In this document: piece by piece, positions 24,626 to 31,288 of the stretch
Position numbering within the stretch: the stretch's first letter is position 1
Layout: each line of letters begins with the position of its first letter
Source: an uncultured Prevotellaceae bacterium
GTDB taxonomy: Bacteria; Bacteroidota; Bacteroidia; Bacteroidales; Bacteroidaceae
Direction: 5' to 3'
NCBI GenBank assembly: GCA_900316265.1
Contig: ONCH01000023.1
Span: 1 to 33,016, forward strand
DNA: 33,016 bases
Program-made: the position numbers and the translations under genes
The notes under the pieces: model-generated
Seen by the model: only the letters and a program-made list of their open reading frames with translations
Databases searched by the model: none
What the model was told of the DNA's origin: nothing

Positions 24626-25318
24626 ATGATTAGTAAGCAAGTACTTCTGAAAACAGTCTACTTCTATATAATCCCATATATGGTGTTACTGATGGCTATG
24701 CTGGGATTCATGTATTTGTATCCGAAGCCGGAGCTACACCTGTTGTTAAATTCTCATCACTCCAGCATCCAAGACACTTTCTTCAAGTATTACAGCGTGT
24801 TGGCAGAATGGCCCTTGTATGTGCTGGCCCTGCTGCCCCTGTTGTGGAAGAAGACCAAGATCACCATCTTCTTTGCCATGTGTGAGGTGACGGGCGGTGC
24901 CATCCTACAGATATTAAAACATATCATCAGCACCGACCGTCCTGTCAGTGTGTTTGAGCATTATAACAATCTGGCATTGCCTCTGGTGCAGGGAGTGGAT
25001 ATGCATTGTAGTAATTCTTTTCCATCAGGACATGCCTCCACATTCTTTATGTTTTGTACTTGCTGTACGATTATCCTGGCATATCACCATTGTCGAAAAT
25101 CAAAATCACACAGCCTCAGAGTTCATATGTTGTTTAATATAGCACTGTTATTGTTGCTTGTTCTGGCTGCTATGGGTGCCTATTCACGCGTCTATCTGTC
25201 CCAACATTTCCTGTCGGATGTATGCGTAGGCAGCATCATCGGCTTTACGACACCGTTTCTGATGTTCTACTTGTGCAGGGATAAGATTCTGAAACTTAAA
25301 TCTGAAGAGACAAAATGA
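24626..25318 (+). CDS. membrane PAP2-family lipid/polyprenyl phosphatase
   Basis: Integral-membrane phosphatase of 230 residues from this start. The three PAP2 motifs are complete: K98-x6-R105-P106 (KHIISTDRP), PSGH at 133-136, and S187-R188-x5-H194-x3-D198. About six hydrophobic segments place the active site at the periplasmic face. Family members dephosphorylate phosphatidate, undecaprenyl pyrophosphate, phosphatidylglycerophosphate or lipid A. The frame is open further upstream to a TTG that overlaps the promoter, and an alternative ATG is at 24593; 24626 was chosen for its A-rich leader and because the hydrophobic region follows. It is divergent from lptD, so a role in lipid A or cell-wall lipid carriers is possible but unproven. 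Confidence 0.85.
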   Translation: MISKQVLLKTVYFYIIPYMVLLMAMLGFMYLYPKPELHLLLNSHHSSIQDTFFKYYSVLAEWPLYVLALLPLLWKKTKITIFFAMCEVTGGAILQILKHIISTDRPVSVFEHYNNLALPLVQGVDMHCSNSFPSGHASTFFMFCTCCTIILAYHHCRKSKSHSLRVHMLFNIALLLLLVLAAMGAYSRVYLSQHFLSDVCVGSIIGFTTPFLMFYLCRDKILKLKSEETK

Positions 25319-25330
25319 TGGCAAGTCCAG

Positions 25331-25362
25331 TAAATGAATGCTCATAGTTGAGCAGACATTTA
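25331..25362. terminator. bidirectional hairpin between convergent PAP2 and HD genes
   Basis: TAAATG (25331-25336) pairs with CATTTA, and TGCTCA (25339-25344) with TGAGCA around a TAGT loop, separated by a 2x2 internal loop. It is symmetric, lies in the 49-bp convergent gap and probably ends both transcripts, although T runs are short. Confidence 0.55.
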
Positions 25363-25367
25363 ACATT

Positions 25368-25862
25368 TCATTCAAACTGCTTGGCCCATTCCAAGAATTT
25401 AACGACTCCTGCATGGCCGAACTTCTCTAAAGACTGGGCTGTCTCCAGTACCGTGCGGACATGGTCTGGCTTGGACTTGGAGTAGAATTTGTCGGCATAG
25501 CAGATAATCTGTTCCTCTAATGTCTCCGGCTCATAGCCTGGCAAGCCTGTTCCCGTATGGCGCTCAGCAACACGGGCATGACGGGGGAAACCCTCGGCAC
25601 GCAACAAATCACCACCAATCTGTCCGTGACGGATGTACGGCTCTGTACCATGACAGAGAATCGACGGGGCGTCGCACTGATAGATGCCGATGTCATGTAA
25701 CATAGCCGCCTCTTCCAAGAACTGCACATCAACAGGCAGCTCTACGTGTTTCTTGACAATCTGCAAACAACGGTCCGCCACCTGCCGGCTATGCTTCAGC
25801 AACAGTTGACGCAAGGCATCGTCATCAGGATAATACTTGTTTATGATAGATAAGTAGTCCAT
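25368..25862 (-). CDS. HD-domain phosphohydrolase
   Basis: Small cytoplasmic metal-dependent hydrolase of 164 residues. HD residues are visible: His24 (KHSRQVADRC), the His56-Asp57 pair (MLHDIGIY), His79 (IRHGQIG), His102 (ERHTGTG) and Asp124 (YADKFYSK). This is the layout of the stand-alone HDIG proteins related to nucleotide or deoxynucleotide phosphohydrolases; the substrate is not known. There is no signal peptide. The minus strand has a TACTTTTG box at 25898-25891, about 30 bp upstream of the ATG, back to back with the promoter of the next gene. A truncated relative lies at 27700-27873. Confidence 0.85.
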   Translation of the reverse strand: MDYLSIINKYYPDDDALRQLLLKHSRQVADRCLQIVKKHVELPVDVQFLEEAAMLHDIGIYQCDAPSILCHGTEPYIRHGQIGGDLLRAEGFPRHARVAERHTGTGLPGYEPETLEEQIICYADKFYSKSKPDHVRTVLETAQSLEKFGHAGVVKFLEWAKQFE

Positions 25863-25903
25863 TTTCGCTCATTTGTATTATATTTGATTGCAAAAGTAGA
25901 AAA

Positions 25904-25950
25904 TAATTATGAATTATGCATTATGAATTATGAATTATTTTGTACTTTTG
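25904..25950 (+). promoter_or_regulatory. ATGAATTATG-type repeat followed by the -7 box of the phytase-like gene
   Basis: Variants of AATTATGAATTATG repeat from 25904 to 25939. TACTTTTG (25943-25950) then matches TAnnTTTG, 21 bp before the ATG at 25971. Confidence 0.5.
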
Positions 25951-25970
25951 CAAAAGAAATACATTTTATT

Positions 25971-27695
25971 ATGAAAAGAAGCCTCTTTCCCATCCTGATA
26001 TGCCTGCTTGCACTGCAGGTTTCTGCCCAGCAGGTCGCAATTAACAAGCAACACAGCTTTCCCAAGACCGTTCCCCCAGGGAACTATAGTGGCATTACGT
26101 GGTTGGGCGGTGACCGCTATGCCGTCGTCAACGACAAGGCACGGACTGCCGGTTTTCATCTTATGACAATCCGTATCGACGAAACCACAGGCGATATCAA
26201 AGAGGTACGTGCCGACTCGTTCGTCACCAGCAACCAGCCTAACCGCGACGAGGAGGGCATCTGCTACGTGCCCCAGCGCAACACGCTCTTTGTCAGTGGT
26301 GAGACCGACCGCAGCATGGTGGAATACCAGCTTGACGGGCAACTGACAGGCAAGCAACTGACCATCCCCACAGTCTTTAAGTCTGCCCGCGGCAATGGCG
26401 GTTTCGAGGCCCTGACATACAATGCCACTACACACCGCTTTTGGACCACCACGGAGAACACCTTGAAAACAGATGGTGTCAAGCCGAATATCAGTAGGAA
26501 GATTCCCAATGTGCTGCGCTTCCAGAGTTTTGCAGACGACCTGCAACCACGCGAGCAGTATTGGTACATGACAGACTCGTCGGAGGTCAAAGGCACAGAA
26601 GGCAAGAGCACGCTGGGCGTCAGTGCCTTGGCAGCCCTCGACGACGGACAACTGATTGTTTTGGAGCGTGAGGTTTATCAGTCACCTAAGAATGTCGGTT
26701 CATTCGTACATGTCAAGCTCTATGTCGTCAACCCTACCCTACAGAAAGCTGGCGACCTGCTCCAGAAACAGCTCATCACTGATTTCACTACCAAGATGAA
26801 TGTTACGGACCGAAGCTTTGCCAACTACGAAGGACTCTGTGTCGGTCCTAAGCTGAAAGACGGCCGCCTGCTACTCATGCTCGTTGCCGACTCGCAGGAC
26901 CAGTATAAGGGCTATCTGAAAGACTGGTTCAGAAGCATTGCCATTGCCAATATCGACTTCAAGCCTCAACCCAATGCTGGTAACAATCTGTCGGCAGTTC
27001 TGAAAGCTATAAGCTCAGCAGGAAACGATTCCGGATTGAAGACCCCAGCGTTCCTCTCCAATGACGAGCTACCCAACCCCATTCGTTTCATCCCTGAACC
27101 GCCACAGCCAGGCACAGGTCCTTTCGATAATGATACCTATTATTACCATTATGGCAAGGCACAGCGCCAAACACCCCGTGGCAATCAGGCCGCTCTTGAC
27201 GAGGTACAATGGACATCGAAAGCCTTCAGCGAAGCTGCAGGTTTCATGATTGGTCCTGACGAGACACCAGAGATTTTCAAGTTGGCGCAAGGAGCACAGA
27301 AAGATGCCAATGCCACCAACAAACGTGCCAAGAACTACTTCCGTCGCACGCGTCCCTACGTTTATTTCAACGAACCCTCCTTAGTGTCTGAGGCGGATGA
27401 AGGAAACCGCACAACATTCAGCTATCCCTCTGGGCACACCATTCGTGGCTGGGTCTATGCCCTTACCTTGGCGCTCGTTGTTCCCGACTCTACCGAGGCA
27501 CTCATAGCACGTGCTCAGGAATACGCCATCAATCGTGTCATCTGTGGTCGTCACTATAAGAGCGACATCGACGCTTCTCTCGTTGAAGCCACGGCTGTGA
27601 TGAGTCGCCTACTCTCCAATGCCGCCTTCCTTGAACAACTGGAGAAGGCCCGCAAGGAGTATGCGCACATCCGAGAGAAGAAAAAAGAGGAGTAA
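25971..27695 (+). CDS. secreted fusion: phytase-like esterase domain plus class-A acid phosphatase (PAP2) domain
   Basis: Extracytoplasmic protein of 574 residues, probably a phosphomonoesterase. The frame is open upstream to 25884, but that extension reads promoter and repeat sequence; ATG 25971 gives a clean signal peptide (SLFPILICLLALQVSAQ). Residues about 30-330 match the 'esterase-like activity of phytase' beta-propeller type (YSGITWLGGDRYAVVND, DEEGICYV, GNGGFEALTYN, NYEGLCVGP). Residues about 345-574 are a soluble PhoN-like acid phosphatase with K454-x6-R461-P462, PSGH at 486-489, and N521-R522-x5-H528-x3-D532. The usual Ser before that Arg is Asn. Joining two phosphate-ester domains in one polypeptide suggests release of phosphate from phytate or nucleotides in the periplasm; this is inference. 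Confidence 0.85.
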   Translation: MKRSLFPILICLLALQVSAQQVAINKQHSFPKTVPPGNYSGITWLGGDRYAVVNDKARTAGFHLMTIRIDETTGDIKEVRADSFVTSNQPNRDEEGICYVPQRNTLFVSGETDRSMVEYQLDGQLTGKQLTIPTVFKSARGNGGFEALTYNATTHRFWTTTENTLKTDGVKPNISRKIPNVLRFQSFADDLQPREQYWYMTDSSEVKGTEGKSTLGVSALAALDDGQLIVLEREVYQSPKNVGSFVHVKLYVVNPTLQKAGDLLQKQLITDFTTKMNVTDRSFANYEGLCVGPKLKDGRLLLMLVADSQDQYKGYLKDWFRSIAIANIDFKPQPNAGNNLSAVLKAISSAGNDSGLKTPAFLSNDELPNPIRFIPEPPQPGTGPFDNDTYYYHYGKAQRQTPRGNQAALDEVQWTSKAFSEAAGFMIGPDETPEIFKLAQGAQKDANATNKRAKNYFRRTRPYVYFNEPSLVSEADEGNRTTFSYPSGHTIRGWVYALTLALVVPDSTEALIARAQEYAINRVICGRHYKSDIDASLVEATAVMSRLLSNAAFLEQLEKARKEYAHIREKKKEE

Positions 27696-27699
27696 AGAA

Positions 27700-27873
27700 T
27701 TACAGTTTCCAACGGCAACCCAACATCACGATGCGATCATCAACTGGCAGCTCCGGATGCTTACGCACAATCTGTAAACAACGGTCAGCTACCTGTCGGG
27801 AATGCTTTAATAAAACCCTGCGGAGCTCATCGTCCGCAGGGTAATACTTATCGATAATTGTTTGATAATCCAT
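27700..27873 (-). pseudogene. truncated HD-phosphohydrolase paralogue with a foreign C-terminus
   Basis: Starting at the ATG at 27873, 45 codons (MDYQTIIDKYYPADDELRRV... to ELPVD) closely follow the first 45 residues of the HD protein at 25862. The sequence then breaks into DRIVMLGCRWKL and stops at residue 57. The metal-binding HD pair and everything after are missing, so it cannot be an active HD enzyme. Nucleotide similarity to the intact gene is clear but diverged, so it is not a fresh copy. The last 12 residues look like the end of some other protein, perhaps an outer-membrane barrel (aromatic/hydrophobic terminus), joined by deletion. A longer frame starting upstream reads only repeat sequence. 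Confidence 0.7.
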
Positions 27874-27911
27874 ATTGGCTATTAGCTGTTGGCAATTGGC
27901 TATTAGCTGTT
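27874..27911. repeat. 17-bp direct repeat
   Basis: ATTGGCTATTAGCTGTT occurs at 27874-27890 and again at 27895-27911, a 21-bp period. The second copy covers the last codons and stop of the carboxyltransferase gene. Confidence 0.8.
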
Positions 27912-29678
27912 TGTTCTTTCTATCCAACCCAGGTTGTCGCCCTTGCGAACCTTGGCGCCCTGCTTGGCAGCAACCTCCACGAGTTTACCACCGAGGGCAG
28001 CAGGAATGGGAACAATCTCGCCCCATGGTGCCTGGATATAGCAGAAGGTGTCGCCCTCCTTGTACTGCTGGCCAACGAATGGCTCCAGACAAGGCTCGCA
28101 AGCGCCCTCGCCAGAGAACTCATAGTACACCTGACCAGCAATAGGAGCTGTCAGTGCATCGGCCTTGGCATGCTTGAAGGCGGCGATGTCAGCAGGACTC
28201 AACTTTGAACCCAACTTGGCATCCTTAGCCTTCTGGATGTCAGCAAGCAGCTGTTTCTTAGCCTGACCACTCTTGAACGGACGGTACTGCTCTGGGTGCA
28301 TAGCCAGTTCGAAGAGCTCTTCGTTGTCCTGTCCGTAGTCCCAGCCATTCTCATCCATCTCCTTCTTGAAGCCATCAAGCGCATTGGGGATAAGGGTATG
28401 TGGATCGGCATCGGTAAATTCGCGACCCTGCTTCTTGGCCAGTTCAATAAACTCCGGATCGATGGTGCCAGGCACCTTGCCGCTCTTTCCGAGAATCATA
28501 CCCCAGATGGCATCGTCCATCATGACGTAGCGCCCCTTGCCCTGCTCGATGGTGAGCAGATTCATCAGAGCAATGTTCTTGGTATACTGTGAGAACGGTG
28601 TTACCAATGGGGGATAACCCACCTTCGGCCATACATACTCTACCTCGTTGAACAGCTTCACCAGCATGTCGTCCATAGAGAGTGTCGGCTCGCCCTTCTT
28701 CTCACGCAGCTTGTTAATCATCGACTGGATAGGACCGAGGTCGGCCATCATCGAACCCATCATGCCACCAGGCAGACCGCTGCCCAGCAAAAGACTCGAC
28801 ATGTGCTTGTTGGCAGGATTGATGAAGCAGCCCAGCCAGTCGTCGATGAACTCCTGTGTCAGGCTGCGGGCCTGCATATACGCATTCATATTGATATCTG
28901 CCACCTCGAAGCCCTCGTTCTTCAGCATGGACTGTACAGAGATGATGTCGGGATGAACCTTACCCCATGATAGTGGTTCGATAGCGGTATCGATGATGTC
29001 GGCACCATTGTTACAAACCTCCAGGATAGAGGCCATTGACAGGCCAGGCCCAGAGTGACCATGATACTGAATGATGATATCGGGATGCTTCGTCTTGATG
29101 GCCTTCGTCAGGGCACCGAGCAATGCTGGCTGACCAATACCAGCCATATCCTTCAGACAGATTTCCTCAGCACCGGCGGCAATCACCTCGTCAGCAATCT
29201 TCGAGTAATACTCTACGGTATGCACAGGACTGGTGGTGATGCACAGTGTAGCCTGTGGAATCATGCCAGCGGCCTTAGCCCACTTGATAGAGGGGATAAT
29301 ATTACGTGTGTCGTTCAGACCACAGAAGATACGGGGAATATCCACACCCTGTGCCTTCTTCACCTTGTACATCAGCTCGCGCACATCGTCAGGAACAGGA
29401 TACATACGCAGGGCATTCAAGCCACGGTCCAACATGTGAGTCTGGATGCCCACCTCGTTGAAGGGCTTACAGAAAGCACGCACCGCCAGGTTGGGGTTCT
29501 CACCAGCCATCAGGTTCACCTGCTCAAAGGCACCACCATTGGTTTCAACACGGGCAAAGCAACCCATATCGATGATGACGGGAGCGATGCGCTCTAACTG
29601 GTCCTTACGAGGCTGGAACTTACCTGACGACTGCCACATGTCGCGGTACACAAGACTAAACTTAATCTTCTTTTTCAT
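27903..29678 (-). CDS. PycB/OadA-like carboxyltransferase with lysine-less biotinyl domain
   Basis: Related to pyruvate carboxylase subunit B and oxaloacetate decarboxylase alpha; 591 residues, cytoplasmic. The carboxyltransferase TIM barrel (about 5-300) keeps the active-site lysine in CLKDMAG (Lys176) and metal-type histidines 206 and 208 (QYHGHSG), followed by a PYC_OADA conserved domain (about 310-480). The usual RDxHQS-type motif reads RDMWQS (12-17). The C-terminal domain (about 518-591) has the fold pattern of a biotinyl carrier, but the position of the biotinylated AMKM reads APWG (550-553), so no lysine is available. It would need biotin on another protein or have another role. The minus strand has TATCTTTG (29718-29711) 32 bp upstream of the ATG. 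Confidence 0.85.
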   Translation of the reverse strand: MKKKIKFSLVYRDMWQSSGKFQPRKDQLERIAPVIIDMGCFARVETNGGAFEQVNLMAGENPNLAVRAFCKPFNEVGIQTHMLDRGLNALRMYPVPDDVRELMYKVKKAQGVDIPRIFCGLNDTRNIIPSIKWAKAAGMIPQATLCITTSPVHTVEYYSKIADEVIAAGAEEICLKDMAGIGQPALLGALTKAIKTKHPDIIIQYHGHSGPGLSMASILEVCNNGADIIDTAIEPLSWGKVHPDIISVQSMLKNEGFEVADINMNAYMQARSLTQEFIDDWLGCFINPANKHMSSLLLGSGLPGGMMGSMMADLGPIQSMINKLREKKGEPTLSMDDMLVKLFNEVEYVWPKVGYPPLVTPFSQYTKNIALMNLLTIEQGKGRYVMMDDAIWGMILGKSGKVPGTIDPEFIELAKKQGREFTDADPHTLIPNALDGFKKEMDENGWDYGQDNEELFELAMHPEQYRPFKSGQAKKQLLADIQKAKDAKLGSKLSPADIAAFKHAKADALTAPIAGQVYYEFSGEGACEPCLEPFVGQQYKEGDTFCYIQAPWGEIVPIPAALGGKLVEVAAKQGAKVRKGDNLGWIERTNS

Positions 29679-29710
29679 GTTATTTTTTTATTTAGATTCA
29701 TAATTTTCTG

Positions 29711-29749
29711 CAAAGATACAAAATAATTGAGAAATATTTATTACTTTTG
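29711..29749. promoter_or_regulatory. divergent promoter pair for the carboxyltransferase and lipoprotein genes
   Basis: A minus-strand TATCTTTG (29718-29711) and a plus-strand TACTTTTG (29742-29749) lie back to back within 39 bp. Neither has an obvious TTG at -33. Confidence 0.5.
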
Positions 29750-29770
29750 CACAATAATTTGATAGAAACA

Positions 29771-30526
29771 ATGAAAAAGGCCATTCTTTTCATCTTTGCC
29801 ACCGTACTCTTAACGGGAGCATGCGGCAGTAAACAGCAACAGCCAGCCTCTGACATTGCAGAAGACGCCATCAGTCTGCAGAAGAACCAGCCTGGTGATT
29901 CTGCCCTCTACGGATTGGCATGTGACGGATGTACTGACTCCGTATTGGTGTTTCTCCCCTACTCTGGCGGTGACCCAGACACGTTTGATATTATCACCGC
30001 CTTCCAGCAGCACCGCATCTACGGACGTCCCCGTATCGGTGACGAATTGGCAGTCATTGTCAATCCAGAAGACCGCGACGAAGCACTCAGTGTGGTTAAT
30101 ATGGAGATGCTGAAAGGAGAATGGTGCTACATGGTTCAGCCTCAGTTACGTGCACCAGAGAGTATGCCGAGACGTATGCAGCGCCGTATGATAGAGCGCA
30201 TGCCCGACTCTCTGCGTCAGCTGATGATGACACCCCGCGAATACTCATTGCGACTGAAGCGCGACTACACCGTATCAGCACGAGGAAGCATGCGTCGCCG
30301 TACCACAACCGACGACATGTCACCTGTGGAGTATCCTGCCATCAAACGCTATACTGATTGGCACTTCTATAATGGCCAGCTGATTCTGAAAGCCGACACC
30401 ATAGCCGGATTCTCACAGGAGGGCGACGTGCCAGACATCGATACCGTTCAGATACGGATGCTCACAGCCGACTCCCTCATCCTAGAATTTCCTGACCACA
30501 CACAGGAATACTACCGCAAGGAGTAA
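29771..30526 (+). CDS. uncharacterised lipoprotein with CxxC motif and Arg/Met-rich segment
   Basis: I do not recognise the family with confidence. The start ATG 29771 (rather than the open codons from 29747) gives a lipoprotein signal with lipobox Cys18 (LLTGAC). The mature part (251 residues in total) has CDGC at 51-54, a folded-looking region to about 125 (VLVFLPYSGGDPDTFDI, GDELAVIVNPEDRDEA), then a segment dense in Arg and Met (SMPRRMQRRMIERMPDSLRQ, 131-150), and a C-terminal beta region (WHFYNGQLILKAD, LILEFPDHTQEYYRK) resembling a lipocalin-like repeat. No acidic run follows the Cys. It precedes the OmpA/PorT-type barrel gene, but a separate promoter lies between. Confidence 0.7.
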   Translation: MKKAILFIFATVLLTGACGSKQQQPASDIAEDAISLQKNQPGDSALYGLACDGCTDSVLVFLPYSGGDPDTFDIITAFQQHRIYGRPRIGDELAVIVNPEDRDEALSVVNMEMLKGEWCYMVQPQLRAPESMPRRMQRRMIERMPDSLRQLMMTPREYSLRLKRDYTVSARGSMRRRTTTDDMSPVEYPAIKRYTDWHFYNGQLILKADTIAGFSQEGDVPDIDTVQIRMLTADSLILEFPDHTQEYYRKE

Positions 30527-30534
30527 TTCTCTCC

Positions 30535-30552
30535 GTCAGCATCTTCGCTGAC
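30535..30552 (+). terminator. weak hairpin after the lipoprotein gene
   Basis: GTCAGC (30535-30540) pairs with GCTGAC (30547-30552) around a 6-nt loop. No T run follows, so termination is uncertain. Confidence 0.3.
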
Positions 30553-30590
30553 TATCTGAATTCCAGGCCATCAACGGTCAATAAAGCCTA

Positions 30591-30598
30591 TATCTTTG
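30591..30598 (+). promoter_or_regulatory. -7 box of the outer-membrane barrel/S41 operon
   Basis: TATCTTTG matches TAnnTTTG, 31 bp before the ATG at 30629. No -33 TTG is evident. Confidence 0.5.
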
Positions 30599-30628
30599 CA
30601 TCGAAATAAAATACTAAAACAGCTACTA

Positions 30629-31288
30629 ATGAAAAAGAAAAGAATGATTCTGGTCTGTGCAATGATGCTGTCAATGGCCGTTCATGCTCAATGGCGTGTT
30701 GGTGTGACAGCAGGTACCGACTACAATTTGTACACGATGGACAAGCAGTATGAGACTGACTGGCAGACAGAAGGTCGCTGGGGTGCCACCGTGGGTATTA
30801 CGGGACAGTATAATGTGACCGACTGGTTGGGTGTCAGGGCTGACCTTAATTGGACGCAGAAGAACTATCGCCACAATCGCGAGAGGTTACCCATCGACTA
30901 CAAGTATTTCAACAACTACCTGCAACTGCCCGTCATGGCATCGCTGAGCATGGGTGGCGAGAAGCTACGCGGTTTCGTCAATCTGGGTGTCTATGGCGGC
31001 TACTGGCTGAGCAGCCATCGTGAGGGTTATGACTGGAACATGTTCTCAGGAAAATACTACTCGTTCAGCGAGAAGGTGGAATTCGACAGCGACCGCGACC
31101 AGCGCTGGGACTGTGGTCTGGTAGGTGGCGTAGGCTTGGAATACCGCTTTGCCAAACACTGGGCTGCCCAGGTGGAGGCACGCTACTACCATAGTACGAC
31201 GAGCACACAGAAGCAGTATATGAGAGTGAAAGACTATCGCTATAACAGTACTATTGCCATTCAGGCAGGAGTGAACTACAAATTTTAA
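30629..31288 (+). CDS. outer-membrane beta-barrel protein (PorT/OMP_b-brl_2 type)
   Basis: Predicted outer-membrane protein of 219 residues. A signal peptide ends at VHA-Q21, followed by WRVGVTAGTDYNLY, a typical first strand of the Bacteroidetes small-barrel family, alternating strands (GATVGITGQYNVTDWLGVRADLNW, FVNLGVYGGYWLS, LVGGVGLEYRFAKHWAAQVEARY) and a C-terminal aromatic strand (IAIQAGVNYKF). An in-frame ATG at 30596 lies on the promoter and was rejected. Its stop codon overlaps the next start as TAATG, which implies translational coupling with the S41 protease gene. No specific ligand can be named. Confidence 0.85.
   Translation: MKKKRMILVCAMMLSMAVHAQWRVGVTAGTDYNLYTMDKQYETDWQTEGRWGATVGITGQYNVTDWLGVRADLNWTQKNYRHNRERLPIDYKYFNNYLQLPVMASLSMGGEKLRGFVNLGVYGGYWLSSHREGYDWNMFSGKYYSFSEKVEFDSDRDQRWDCGLVGGVGLEYRFAKHWAAQVEARYYHSTTSTQKQYMRVKDYRYNSTIAIQAGVNYKF

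Noticed and set aside
25884-25970. 29-codon N-terminal extension of the phytase-like protein
   Set aside because: It translates repeat and promoter sequence (NNYELCIMNYEL) and would bury the signal peptide.
25935-26651. 238-codon minus-strand frame over the phytase-like gene
   Set aside because: Antisense to a gene with signal peptide and conserved motifs, and it would run into the promoter and repeat region.
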